Source: Bacillota bacterium (GTDB lineage: Bacteria > Bacillota > Clostridia > Acetivibrionales > DTU013). Taken from it: a stretch of DNA of 64,000 bases. Position 1 is the first letter of the stretch. Each line of letters opens with the position of its first letter. This document shows, piece after piece, positions 25,429-33,795 of the stretch. The stretch covers positions 48,016 through 112,015 of the forward strand of contig JAEYRB010000062.1 of NCBI GenBank assembly GCA_023409735.1, written 5' to 3'. The notes below the pieces were generated by a model that had not been told where the DNA came from, did no database searches, and saw nothing but the letters and a program-made list of their open reading frames with translations. The position numbers were made by a program, and so were the translations under genes.

Positions 25429-27408
25429 TTGAGGATCGGCAAAAGTAATTTTTGCAGCTGGGAACGTGGGATAGAGAAGGAATGGCTGCTTACTAACGGA
25501 ATCGGAGGATTTGCATCATCAACGGTTACAGGAGGTAATTCAAGAAGGTATCATGGTCTTTTAATAGCCTCGCTGAAGCCTCCTGTTGATAGACGGCTTG
25601 TCATATCACAGCTCCATGAAACTGTAAGCATAGGCTCTGCAGAATATAAAATTCATTCGTTTTCTACGGGTGATTATATAATGAAGGGCTATCTTCACCT
25701 TCAAAGCTTTCAACAAGACCCTCTGCCTCAATTCACATATACAATAGGTGCTGTTTCAATTCAGAAGACTGTATTGCTTGTAAATGGCGAAAATACTGTG
25801 GCAGTAGTATATAAGGTCAGGACGGGCCCTGAGGCTGTGAGGCTGAGACTCACACCTCTGGTAAACTTCAGAGACTACCATGGCAATTCATCAAGACAGT
25901 ATATCAGCTTTGCACAGGAGGCAGATAAGAACAGAACCATTGTGCATCCATCAGGAAACGACGCAGAAATATATCTTATGTGTAACGAAGGCAGTTATAC
26001 AGCTTATAGTAATTGCTGGTTTGAAAATATGTTTTATGATGTGGAAAAGGAAAGAGGACTTTACGCAAAAGAGGATCATTATATTCCAGGAAGCTTTGAT
26101 ATAGACATTGGAGCTTATAGCTTAAAAACGGTTACGTTTATAGGAACGATAGATAAAGCAAGAGCGCTTAAGATGCCTGCTGAGGATGGAGCTTTACTTA
26201 AAAGTAACGAAGAGAAGAGGCTTGCTGCCTTGATACAAAAAGCAGGCTATGGGGATCTATTTGCCGATACTTTGGTTCGTGCGGCGGATCATTTTCTTGC
26301 ATATAGAAGGTCAACAGGCTCAATGACTATACTTGCAGGCTTTCCATGGTTTACAGACTGGGGCAGGGACGCAATGATATCACTGTGCGGTCTTACGCTA
26401 TGTACAAAACGCTATGATGATGCAGCACAGATACTTACCTCATTCAGCAAATATGTAAGGCATGGGCTTTTCCCAAACATGTTTCCCGATAATGACAGCG
26501 ATCCGGGTTACAATACGGTTGATGCGGCCTTGTGGTATTTTGAGGCTATCAGTAAATATGTGGAGTATACAGGTGATATAAAGCTTGTTAAGGAACTACT
26601 GTTTGATTCTATGCTGCAGATCTACAAGGGCTATAGATACGGGACCATTAATAATATTCACATGGAAAAGGATGGATTGATAACAGCAGGAAGCAAAGAC
26701 ACACAGCTTACATGGATGGATGCAAAGACCGGTAATACTGTTTTTACGCCACGCAGCGGAAAAGCTGTAGAAATAAATGCTTTGTGGTATAATGCACTGA
26801 AGGTGCTGGAAAAGCTGTCAGGAATACTGAAAATGAATAATGAAGAATATGCAGAGCTTGCCGCCTTGGTACGGGTCAGCTTTGCACAGGTATTCTGGAA
26901 CAATCGCGCAGACTGTCTTTATGATGTTGTTACAGATAAATCAGCTGATGATAGCGTCAGACCTAATCAGATACTGGCTGTAAGTCTTACATTTCCGGTT
27001 CTGGAGGGCAGACGTGCAAGGCTTGTTGTTGAAAAAGTATGGGACGAGCTATATACGGCATATGGAATTAGAACGCTATCGCCGTATTCAGATAAGTACA
27101 TTGGACATTACACAGGTGATCAGTATTCCAGAGATTCGGCATACCACCAGGGAACGGCGTGGGCTTGGCTTACGGGGCACTTTGTAACGGCCTTTAACAG
27201 GACGCTGGGTAAGGACCCGATGTATTCTGGTACTGCAGCGTCATTTCTGGAACCATTCATAGATCATACGAACAATGCTTGCCTTGGCAGCATTTCAGAA
27301 ATATTCGAAGGTGATGAGCCAAACGCACCTAAAGGCTGCTTTGCTCAGGCATGGAGCGTGGCAGAAATCCTGAGGGCATATACTGAAGAAATATTGTCAA
27401 AGAAGTAG
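25429..27408 (+). CDS. Glycogen debranching enzyme (amylo-alpha-1,6-glucosidase type)
   Basis: The 659-residue protein has an N-terminal glycogen debranching domain (EWLLTNGIGGFASSTVTGGNSRRYHGLL is its start) and a C-terminal (alpha/alpha)6 barrel like GDE_C. GFPWFTDWGRDAMISLCGL contains a catalytic acid region; PDNDSDPGYNTVDAALWYFEA and YHQGTAWAWLTGHFV are further family segments. It should trim branch points of glycogen in the cytoplasm. The TTG start has GGAGAG about 11 bases upstream. No other glycogen gene is nearby, and it separates glmR from whiA. Confidence 0.9.
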   Translation: MRIGKSNFCSWERGIEKEWLLTNGIGGFASSTVTGGNSRRYHGLLIASLKPPVDRRLVISQLHETVSIGSAEYKIHSFSTGDYIMKGYLHLQSFQQDPLPQFTYTIGAVSIQKTVLLVNGENTVAVVYKVRTGPEAVRLRLTPLVNFRDYHGNSSRQYISFAQEADKNRTIVHPSGNDAEIYLMCNEGSYTAYSNCWFENMFYDVEKERGLYAKEDHYIPGSFDIDIGAYSLKTVTFIGTIDKARALKMPAEDGALLKSNEEKRLAALIQKAGYGDLFADTLVRAADHFLAYRRSTGSMTILAGFPWFTDWGRDAMISLCGLTLCTKRYDDAAQILTSFSKYVRHGLFPNMFPDNDSDPGYNTVDAALWYFEAISKYVEYTGDIKLVKELLFDSMLQIYKGYRYGTINNIHMEKDGLITAGSKDTQLTWMDAKTGNTVFTPRSGKAVEINALWYNALKVLEKLSGILKMNNEEYAELAALVRVSFAQVFWNNRADCLYDVVTDKSADDSVRPNQILAVSLTFPVLEGRRARLVVEKVWDELYTAYGIRTLSPYSDKYIGHYTGDQYSRDSAYHQGTAWAWLTGHFVTAFNRTLGKDPMYSGTAASFLEPFIDHTNNACLGSISEIFEGDEPNAPKGCFAQAWSVAEILRAYTEEILSKK

Positions 27409-27420
27409 CTGAGTTCCATT

Positions 27421-27547
27421 TGTCAAGGGCGCAGTGTCAAGGGGACGTGGGTTTGACACCGCCGATCTTTATAGGCAGCGGGTCACAGGAAACCTTATCT
27501 CCACAAACGCCACTGCCGGTCTTTATAGGCAGCGGGTCACGGGACGG
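27421..27547. repeat. GC-rich direct repeat cluster (REP-like)
   Basis: Two copies of a ~30-bp unit, CTTTATAGGCAGCGGGTCAC with flanking similarity, start near 27470 and 27515 (45-bp period). They are preceded by two TGTCAAGGG boxes and GGACGTGGGTTTGACACC. Composition is much more GC-rich than the surrounding intergenic DNA. A related cluster with GTCCCCGTGACA boxes lies at 46284. Such TGACACGGGGACG-type units resemble repeats associated with REP-linked transposases, but no transposase is present here. Confidence 0.65.
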
Positions 27548-27760
27548 AGTTATAAATGCTCTTATCATTTATCTTAACCCATTACGATGGGTATTTCTTT
27601 GAAGTTCTTTTGATATAAGGCGCTTCATTAGACAAGTTTCATTTATGGCCTCTGTGATATTATAATTAACGTCTAATTTGTTTACAGTAGATATACAGAT
27701 CAGGTTTTTTAGGTTAAAATGAAGTATTGATAAAGAAATGAATAGGGGAGGTGTTCAGTA

Positions 27761-28723
27761 TTGTCTTTCTCATCAATTGTTAAAGATGAATTATGCAGAC
27801 ATGATAACATAGAAAGCTGCTGTCTTCTCTCTGAGCTTGCGGCCTCTCTGTGCCTTAATGGAGCGGCTGCAGTTTTGCACGGGGGAGGCTGCAATATAAG
27901 GATCACTACTGAAAATGCGGCTTATGCCAGGCGAATATACAGTATTATGAGAAAGCAATGCTTTATTAGTCCCGAGGTTACTATAAGAAAGAGTAAAAAG
28001 CTGAAGAAGCATGTATCTTATATGCTTTATATCACACCATTGATAGGCTCGGACAAGCTGCTTGAGCAAAGCGGTGTTAGAATTGAGCTTTCAGATGATG
28101 ATACGCCGGAGCTTGTGCTTTCCGACAAAGACAATATGAAGCGGCAATGCTGCACAAGAGCATATATTAGAGGTGCATTCCTTGCAGGTGGCTCTATAAG
28201 CGATCCTGAAAAAACATATCATCTTGAGCTTACTTCCCGGACTCTAAGGCAGGCGCAGGAAATTAAAAGGATGCTCAGAACGTTTGATCTAAATGCCAGA
28301 ATTATAACTAGAAAAGGAAGCTATGTGACCTACCTTAAGGAAGGTGAGGATATTGTTGACTTTTTGAATGTAATAGGAGCACACAAGGCTCTTATGGAGC
28401 TTGAAAATGTCAGAATACTCAAGAGCATGCGAAATACTGTTAACAGGATCGTAAACTGTGAGACTGCCAACCTTGAAAAAACAGTAAATGCTTCACTGAG
28501 GCAGGTTGAAAACATAAAGTACATAGAGAAGCATATAGGCTTTCAAAGGCTGCCTGAGAATCTTAGAAAGATAGCAGAACTGAGACTTGAATACAGCGAG
28601 GCAAATTTGACCGAGTTGGGACAGCTGCTTTCACCGCCTCTGGGAAAGTCCGGCGTTAATCATAGGCTGAGAAAGCTTGATAGTATAGCAGAAGAGCATA
28701 GATCAAGAAATGAGCTGCAATAA
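27761..28723 (+). CDS. whiA: DNA-binding protein WhiA
   Basis: WhiA is a sporulation/division regulator in actinobacteria and a chromosome-associated division factor in Firmicutes. The 320-residue protein has the degenerate LAGLIDADG homing-endonuclease-like N-terminal half (YIRGAFLAGGSISDPEKTYHLEL) and a C-terminal helix-turn-helix (LTELGQLLSPPLGKSGVNHRLRKL). TTG 27761 follows GGGGAGG. It normally sits directly after glmR. Confidence 0.94.
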   Translation: MSFSSIVKDELCRHDNIESCCLLSELAASLCLNGAAAVLHGGGCNIRITTENAAYARRIYSIMRKQCFISPEVTIRKSKKLKKHVSYMLYITPLIGSDKLLEQSGVRIELSDDDTPELVLSDKDNMKRQCCTRAYIRGAFLAGGSISDPEKTYHLELTSRTLRQAQEIKRMLRTFDLNARIITRKGSYVTYLKEGEDIVDFLNVIGAHKALMELENVRILKSMRNTVNRIVNCETANLEKTVNASLRQVENIKYIEKHIGFQRLPENLRKIAELRLEYSEANLTELGQLLSPPLGKSGVNHRLRKLDSIAEEHRSRNELQ

Positions 28724-28846
28724 GCGTATGAAACAGATGTAACCGGTAAACCGCTTAGAATAGGTGTGTTAAGCGTGTATACCTCATGACCATGTCGTAA
28801 TTTGCGATGAAAAACTAAATATCTACAAATGTTCCTATAATATATG

Positions 28847-28875
28847 GAAGGAAAATCCAAATGGTTATAGAATTC
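28847..28875 (+). promoter_or_regulatory. Sigma-H-type promoter of the spoIIA operon
   Basis: GAAGGAAAA (-35, consensus RnAGGAwww) and ATAGAATTC (-10, consensus RnnGAATww) are separated by 11 bp, which fits sigma-H recognition well. In Bacillus the spoIIA operon is transcribed from a sigma-H promoter under Spo0A control. Here the promoter is about 175 bp from spoIIAA because a MITE-like repeat lies in between. Confidence 0.65.
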
Positions 28876-28894
28876 TTATTGGTGATGTTAATCT

Positions 28895-29008
28895 GGGGTA
28901 TTTGTGATGTACTGCGTTATATGCCTCTGTAAAAATGTATTTATACTGCTGCAGTGAGTCGCCATTTACCGCACTAATAAATTATTTTATAGTGACATCA
29001 GAAATGCC
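28895..29008. repeat. MITE-like element, copy 1
   Basis: The 114-bp element begins GGGGTATTTGTGATGTACT and ends AGTGACATCAGAAATGCC, which are imperfect inverted repeats. It shares its ends and its inner segment (AAATTATTTTA near the right end, AGTCxCCAT in the middle) with copies at 39574 and 58255. It codes for nothing. It occupies the leader between the sigma-H-type promoter and spoIIAA. Confidence 0.75.
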
Positions 29009-29049
29009 TTAGTATAAATTTACTTGGATTGGTATGGAGGAACAGTATA

Positions 29050-29394
29050 GTGGATATTAAATTTTCAAACAGGGGGTCAACGCTGATTGCAGCATTTTCA
29101 GGTGAGCTTGACCACCATTTTGCAGAGTATGCACGCAATAAAATAGAGGGTGAGCTGCTTAAAGCGACCACACGAAACGTTATTTTCGATTTTTCAAGCC
29201 TTAGCTTTATGGATAGTTCAGGAATAGGAGTAATTGTTGGCAGATATGCTAATATTAAAAAGCTTGGCGGGAAAATGGCTATAATCTGTAAGAATCCTAA
29301 AATTTTTCGTATACTTGAGATATCAGGAATACTTAAATTGACACCGGTATTTGATGATCTTGAATACGCGTTGGATTCTGTTCTTAGCGCATAA
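29050..29394 (+). CDS. spoIIAA: Anti-sigma-F factor antagonist SpoIIAA
   Basis: SpoIIAA is the STAS-domain protein that, when dephosphorylated in the forespore, displaces sigma-F from SpoIIAB. The 114-residue product carries the phosphorylation motif FMDSSGIGVIVGRY, with the target serine. GTG 29050 is chosen because TGGAGG lies nine bases upstream; the TTG at 29029 overlaps that site. It is followed by spoIIAB and sigF in the classic order. Confidence 0.95.
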   Translation: MDIKFSNRGSTLIAAFSGELDHHFAEYARNKIEGELLKATTRNVIFDFSSLSFMDSSGIGVIVGRYANIKKLGGKMAIICKNPKIFRILEISGILKLTPVFDDLEYALDSVLSA

Positions 29395-29484
29395 ACAATG
29401 GGCGGTATTTTGATGTTGGTGGTGCTGCTTATAAGTAATGCGTAAGGCTTTAAGCAAAGAAAAGAATAAAGGGAGAGAAATGTA

Positions 29485-29907
29485 ATGCAGCCTATAAATG
29501 AAATGAAACTTGAATTTTTGAGCAAATCGAGTAACGAAGCCTTTGCAAGAGTAGTGGCAGCAGCTTTCGCATCTCAACTGGACCCTACTATTGAGGAACT
29601 TGCGGATGTTAAAACTGCTGTATCTGAGGCTGTTACCAATGCCATAATACATGGCTATGAAAATAGAACCGGCATTATTACAATGATATGCAGGCAGTTT
29701 GACAAAAGCCTGGAAATAGAAATATCAGATAACGGAAAAGGCATAGAGGATATTGAAAAAGCAAGACAGCCCTTATTTACCTCCAAGCCTGATATGGAGA
29801 GGTCAGGAATGGGATTTACCGTTATGGAAAGCTTTATGGACAAGCTGGAGATCAGGTCTAAGCCCGGAGAAGGCACAACTGTAGTTTTGTATAAATATTT
29901 TAGATAA
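29485..29907 (+). CDS. spoIIAB: Anti-sigma-F factor and kinase SpoIIAB
   Basis: SpoIIAB binds sigma-F and also phosphorylates SpoIIAA. The 140-residue protein is a GHKL-type serine kinase: N box SEAVTNAIIHGYE, G1 box ISDNGKGIEDIEKA, G2 region GMGFTVMESFMD. The start has GGGAGAG upstream. Ninety bases separate it from spoIIAA, more than in Bacillus, where the genes nearly touch; no terminator is visible in the gap. Confidence 0.96.
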   Translation: MQPINEMKLEFLSKSSNEAFARVVAAAFASQLDPTIEELADVKTAVSEAVTNAIIHGYENRTGIITMICRQFDKSLEIEISDNGKGIEDIEKARQPLFTSKPDMERSGMGFTVMESFMDKLEIRSKPGEGTTVVLYKYFR

Positions 29908-30014
29908 CTTGATAGTTTCATGTATTTTTTTGCATTTGAATGGGAAAATAATACAAAAATTACAATAAGTGAGAATAACTCTTTGCGTTAAAATAGAGGG
30001 AAAGGCTTTTACTT

Positions 30015-30761
30015 ATGAAAAACACCCCATATAAAGATATAGACACGATGCAGCTGATAACGATGGCTAAGTCCGGTGATAAGCATGCTCAGAATATGCT
30101 TGTGGAAAGCAATATAGGCCTTGTCTGGAGTATTGTAAGAAGATTTCAGAACAGGGGGCATGAGACGGATGATTTATTCCAGATTGGTTGCATAGGCCTT
30201 ATAAAGGCTGTTAATAAATTTGATGTTACCTATGAGGTTAAATTTTCTACTTATGCCGTACCTATGATAATAGGTGAGATTAAAAGATTTCTGCGTGATG
30301 ACGGTATAATAAAGGTCAGCCGTTCTTTAAAGGAAACATCAAACAAGGCCAGAATTACAAAAGAAGTAATGAGCAAGGAGCTTGGGCGAGAACCTACTAT
30401 TAACGAACTTGCACAGAGACTTGAAATATCAAATGAAGAACTGATAATGGCGGTTGAGTCCGGATATACTCCCGAATCACTGTTTAATCCTGTAGGTGAT
30501 AGCGATAATGACTCAATACTGCTTATTGATAAGCTTAATGATGATTGTAATGAAAATGAAACAAATATTATTGACAAAATTGCACTAAAGCAGGTGCTTA
30601 ATACTCTTAAGCCAAGAGAAAGGCAGATCATCATACTGAGATATTTTGAAGAAAAAACCCAGGTGCAGATTGCTGAACTTCTAGGAATATCGCAGGTTCA
30701 GGTATCAAGGATCGAGAAAAAAATACTTGCAGAAATTAGAAGTAAAATCAATTGTGGCTGA
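30015..30761 (+). CDS. sigF: RNA polymerase sigma-F factor
   Basis: Sigma-F starts the forespore programme. The 248-residue protein has region 2 (DLFQIGCIGLIKAVNKFD), region 3 (SRSLKETSNKARITKEVM) and region 4.2 helix-turn-helix (TQVQIAELLGISQVQVSRIE). Identity as sigma-F rather than sigma-G comes from the operon with spoIIAA and spoIIAB. The gene is 107 bp after spoIIAB. Its ribosome-binding site (AGAGGGAAAGG) is upstream of the ATG. Confidence 0.95.
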   Translation: MKNTPYKDIDTMQLITMAKSGDKHAQNMLVESNIGLVWSIVRRFQNRGHETDDLFQIGCIGLIKAVNKFDVTYEVKFSTYAVPMIIGEIKRFLRDDGIIKVSRSLKETSNKARITKEVMSKELGREPTINELAQRLEISNEELIMAVESGYTPESLFNPVGDSDNDSILLIDKLNDDCNENETNIIDKIALKQVLNTLKPRERQIIILRYFEEKTQVQIAELLGISQVQVSRIEKKILAEIRSKINCG

Positions 30762-30908
30762 TAATACCTAAATATAACAATCGGCTTTCTTTTTTACATT
30801 CCATTTCTAATTGGGAAATCTTAACTGCATATAAAAGTCTATCAACTACAATAATAAAATGTGAATAGGGTCATGTTTGCAGAAAAGCATAATATGGGAG
30901 TGTTTGGT

Positions 30909-31082
30909 ATGTTAGCAGTATTAAATCGGTATAAGGTGATTTTAATTTTGCTGTCAATAGTGCTCTTTATCTTAATACTCTGGCTTTTTATTGCGGGTGC
31001 AGGTAAAAATAAGAAACCTGTCAGAGGAGTTTTTGTAATTGAGCAGCGGGCAGAAGAGTACCTATTGAAAGGAGAAATTTAG
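30909..31082 (+). CDS. Small single-pass membrane protein between sigF and spoVAC
   Basis: I do not recognise a family. With the ATG at 30909 (GGGAG eight bases upstream) the product is 57 residues: one membrane helix (VILILLSIVLFILILWLFIA) followed by a basic, soluble tail ending EQRAEEYLLKGEI. Longer starts at 30861 and 30873 lack ribosome-binding sites. It ends exactly where spoVAC begins, whose ribosome-binding site AAAGGAG is inside its last codons. In Bacillus spoVAA and spoVAB occupy this position; this protein resembles neither. A role with the SpoVA complex is an inference from position. Confidence 0.7.
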   Translation: MLAVLNRYKVILILLSIVLFILILWLFIAGAGKNKKPVRGVFVIEQRAEEYLLKGEI

Positions 31083-31526
31083 TTGAAGCAGGTAATGACT
31101 AAGGATGAGTACAGAAAGTATGTAGATAAAAAGTCTCCCAATTCCAAGCTTCTTCGGAATATTATTAGGGCATTTGTTGTAGGAGGCTTGATATGTGTTG
31201 TAGGACAGTTCTTCTCGAACGCATACACGCATCTGGGAGCAGATAAGGAATCAGCAGCGGCATTGACATCAATGACAATGATATTTTTAGGGATAGCATT
31301 CACTGCAGCTAATATATATGATGAGCTTGGAAGGTATGCGGGAGCAGGTTCCATCGTTCCTATTACAGGCTTTGCTAATTCCATTGTCTCGCCGGCAATG
31401 GAATACAAAAGCGAAGGCTATGTGATGGGAATTGGAGCCAGGATGTTCCTGATAGCCGGTCCTGTACTTGTTTATGGAATATCTTCATCGATCATCATTG
31501 GAATAATATATTATCTTGCCAAATAA
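31083..31526 (+). CDS. spoVAC: Stage V sporulation protein AC
   Basis: SpoVAC is an inner-membrane protein of the spore channel for dipicolinic acid uptake and release. The 147-residue product has about four membrane helices; LRNIIRAFVVGGLICVVGQ and GAGSIVPITGFANSIVSPAMEYKSEGYVMG are clear SpoVAC/AE-type motifs. The TTG start follows AAAGGAG at good spacing. It is the first recognisable spoVA gene here. Confidence 0.95.
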   Translation: MKQVMTKDEYRKYVDKKSPNSKLLRNIIRAFVVGGLICVVGQFFSNAYTHLGADKESAAALTSMTMIFLGIAFTAANIYDELGRYAGAGSIVPITGFANSIVSPAMEYKSEGYVMGIGARMFLIAGPVLVYGISSSIIIGIIYYLAK

Positions 31527-31593
31527 TGCATAATATTTTGCATGTCCTTTACTTAAATGAACCGGGCATGTCATCACAAAGGAGAGAGCGTAC

Positions 31594-32616
31594 TTGTTTG
31601 AAAAGAAAATCGGAAAGCAGACGGTTAAACTGATGAAGCCGCCTACAATTGCTGCAACAGCTTCAATAGTAGGTCCCAAAGAGGGCAAGGGACCACTGGG
31701 AGGCTATTTCGATCAGGTCATAGATGAGGAATATTGGGGCGAAAGCAGCTGGGAGAAGGCTGAAAGTAAGCTAGTAAGAGAAACGTTAGCAAAGATAGCA
31801 TCAAAAGCAGCCATAGCTGTGTCAGGGCTTGATTATATTCTTGGAGGAGATCTTCTCAATCAATGTATTGCTGCAAGCTTTGGCCTTAGGGAATCCAATG
31901 TACCATTTTTCGGCCTTTACGGGGCATGTTCGACCATGGGAGAGAGTATAAGTCTTGGGGCTATGCTGATCGATGGTGGCTTTGCACAAAACCTTGTTTG
32001 CATAACATCCAGCCATTTCTGTTCAGCGGAAAAACAGTTCAGATTCCCGCTTGAGCTTGGCTCGCAGAGACCGCCTACAGCGCAGTGGACGGTTACAGGC
32101 TCAGGTGGAGTAATGCTCTCGGCAGAGGGGGAAGGGCCTTTTATAACAAAGATAACGACAGGAAAAATCGTTGATATGGGCATAAAGGACCAGAATAATA
32201 TGGGAGCTGCAATGGCACCGGCTGCTGCTGATACTATATATGCACACTTTGAAGATACAGGGCTATCAAAGGATTATTATGATATCGTGATCACAGGTGA
32301 CCTTGGAATTGTGGGAAATCAAATCGCTGATGACCTGCTGTCATCGAACGATGTTCGCATAGGCTCCATACTAAAGGACTGCGGAATGATGATGTATGAT
32401 AAAAATCAGGATGCTCATGCGGGAGGAAGTGGCTGCGGATGTTCTGCAACTATATTGGCAGGATATTTATACAATATGCTTAAAAGCGGCAAATTAAAAA
32501 GGATTCTCTATGTACCTACAGGTGCTCTTTTAAGTACTACCACTGTCCAGCAGGGTGAAACCATTCCGTGTATAGCCCATGCAGTAGCCATAGAAACCAA
32601 TTTGGGAGGAAACTAA
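31594..32616 (+). CDS. spoVAD: Stage V sporulation protein AD
   Basis: SpoVAD is the soluble, thiolase-fold protein of the SpoVA complex that binds dipicolinic acid. The 340-residue product has FGLYGACSTMGESISLGAMLIDGG, SSHFCSAEKQFRFPLE, and GGSGCGCSATILAGYL, typical of SpoVAD. The TTG start is preceded by AAAGGAGAGAG. It lies between spoVAC and spoVAEb. Confidence 0.96.
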   Translation: MFEKKIGKQTVKLMKPPTIAATASIVGPKEGKGPLGGYFDQVIDEEYWGESSWEKAESKLVRETLAKIASKAAIAVSGLDYILGGDLLNQCIAASFGLRESNVPFFGLYGACSTMGESISLGAMLIDGGFAQNLVCITSSHFCSAEKQFRFPLELGSQRPPTAQWTVTGSGGVMLSAEGEGPFITKITTGKIVDMGIKDQNNMGAAMAPAAADTIYAHFEDTGLSKDYYDIVITGDLGIVGNQIADDLLSSNDVRIGSILKDCGMMMYDKNQDAHAGGSGCGCSATILAGYLYNMLKSGKLKRILYVPTGALLSTTTVQQGETIPCIAHAVAIETNLGGN

Positions 32617-32620
32617 GGAT

Positions 32621-32989
32621 ATGCAGACATTTACTTCATTTCTTTATGCATTTTTAATCGGAGGAGCAATTTGTGCAGTAGGCCAGGTACTAATAGATAA
32701 GACTAAAATGACTTCAGCCAGGATATTAGTTTTGTTTGTTACAGTTGGAGTTGTGCTTACTGCTCTTGGAATATATCAGAAGATCGTTGACGTAGGTGGT
32801 GCAGGTGCAACAGTACCGCTGACGGGATTTGGCTACAGCCTGGCAAAGGGTGTATTCAAGGAGGTCGATAAAGCAGGGCTCCTGGGGGCTTTTACAGGCG
32901 GCATAAAAGCAACTGCGGCAGGTATAGCAGCAGCTGTATTTTTTGGATATATCACAGCTGTGGCATTCAGGCCAAAGGCTAAAAGATAA
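32621..32989 (+). CDS. spoVAEb: Stage V sporulation protein AE (membrane subunit, AEb)
   Basis: The 122-residue membrane protein has about four helices and the motif GGAGATVPLTGFGYSLAKGVFKEVD, shared with SpoVAC. It forms part of the spore membrane channel with SpoVAC. It starts four bases after spoVAD with AGGAAACTAAGG as ribosome-binding site. Confidence 0.94.
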   Translation: MQTFTSFLYAFLIGGAICAVGQVLIDKTKMTSARILVLFVTVGVVLTALGIYQKIVDVGGAGATVPLTGFGYSLAKGVFKEVDKAGLLGAFTGGIKATAAGIAAAVFFGYITAVAFRPKAKR

Positions 32990-33112
32990 AAACATCGGTT
33001 AACAAAAGAGCTAACACCTTAAAGATGATCCGGCTGGAAGTATAAAAGGATTGCCAGGTATGCTGAAGGTAGATACTAATAGTAAATGAGTTGAACGGCA
33101 GGAGAATATATA

Positions 33113-33676
33113 ATGAAAAACAAACAAAGAGTCATACTTGTAACAGACGGAGACATGTCTGCAAAGGAGGCTGTTGAAGCTGCTACCGAGAAAATTGGAG
33201 GGCGCTGCATATCTTCATCTGCCGGTAACCCCACAATGCTCAGCGCAGAAGAGATAATTGAAAGAATTAAAGAAGCCTCTCATGATCCTGTTGTAGTAAT
33301 GGTAGATGATCGAGGTGCCAAAGGACAGGGAAAAGGAGAGAGTGCGATGGCTCAAATACTTGGCAGCAAGGATATTGATGTAATTGGAGTTGTTGCAGTT
33401 TCATCTAACGGTAAGGATTGTGTAAAACACAATATGGATTGTTATATAAATAGGGACTGTGATGTAATTCACAGTGCTGTAAATAAGCAAGGATATAATA
33501 CTCATAAAAACAAAATATGCGGGGATACCCTCAGCGTATTAAAGCATAAGAATAATCTTTTTATTGTTGGCATAGGTGATCCCGGGAAGATGGATTACAG
33601 GGACGAAGCTTTTAAGGATTCACCTGTTACAACAAAAGCACTCCAGATAATAATGGAGCATGCTGAACAAAATTAA
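33113..33676 (+). CDS. spoVAEa: Stage V sporulation protein AE (soluble subunit, AEa)
   Basis: The 187-residue soluble protein matches the SpoVAEa family: VILVTDGDMSAKEAVEAA at the start, DPVVVMVDDRGAKGQGKGE, and LFIVGIGDPGKMDYRDE. Its biochemical role is not established. A 123-bp gap separates it from spoVAEb. No spoVAF or spoVAA/AB gene follows or precedes, so the cluster is a reduced spoVA set. Confidence 0.9.
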   Translation: MKNKQRVILVTDGDMSAKEAVEAATEKIGGRCISSSAGNPTMLSAEEIIERIKEASHDPVVVMVDDRGAKGQGKGESAMAQILGSKDIDVIGVVAVSSNGKDCVKHNMDCYINRDCDVIHSAVNKQGYNTHKNKICGDTLSVLKHKNNLFIVGIGDPGKMDYRDEAFKDSPVTTKALQIIMEHAEQN

Positions 33677-33795
33677 TACCTGCCCAATAAATACTAAAAA
33701 TAAATTTTTTGGTATAAAAGGATTTTTTCTGTCGATGTAGAATAAGATAATATTACGCATGGAAAATATACACGACAGGAACAGGTGGGACTTAA

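Noticed and set aside
27470..27547. CRISPR array
   Set aside because: Only two repeat units with one short spacer, no cas genes, and no further units.
33700..33745. Possible sigma-D (flagellar) promoter before cheX
   Set aside because: TAAA and GTCGATGT are present, but the 12-bp spacing is too short for the TAAA-N15-GCCGATAA consensus.
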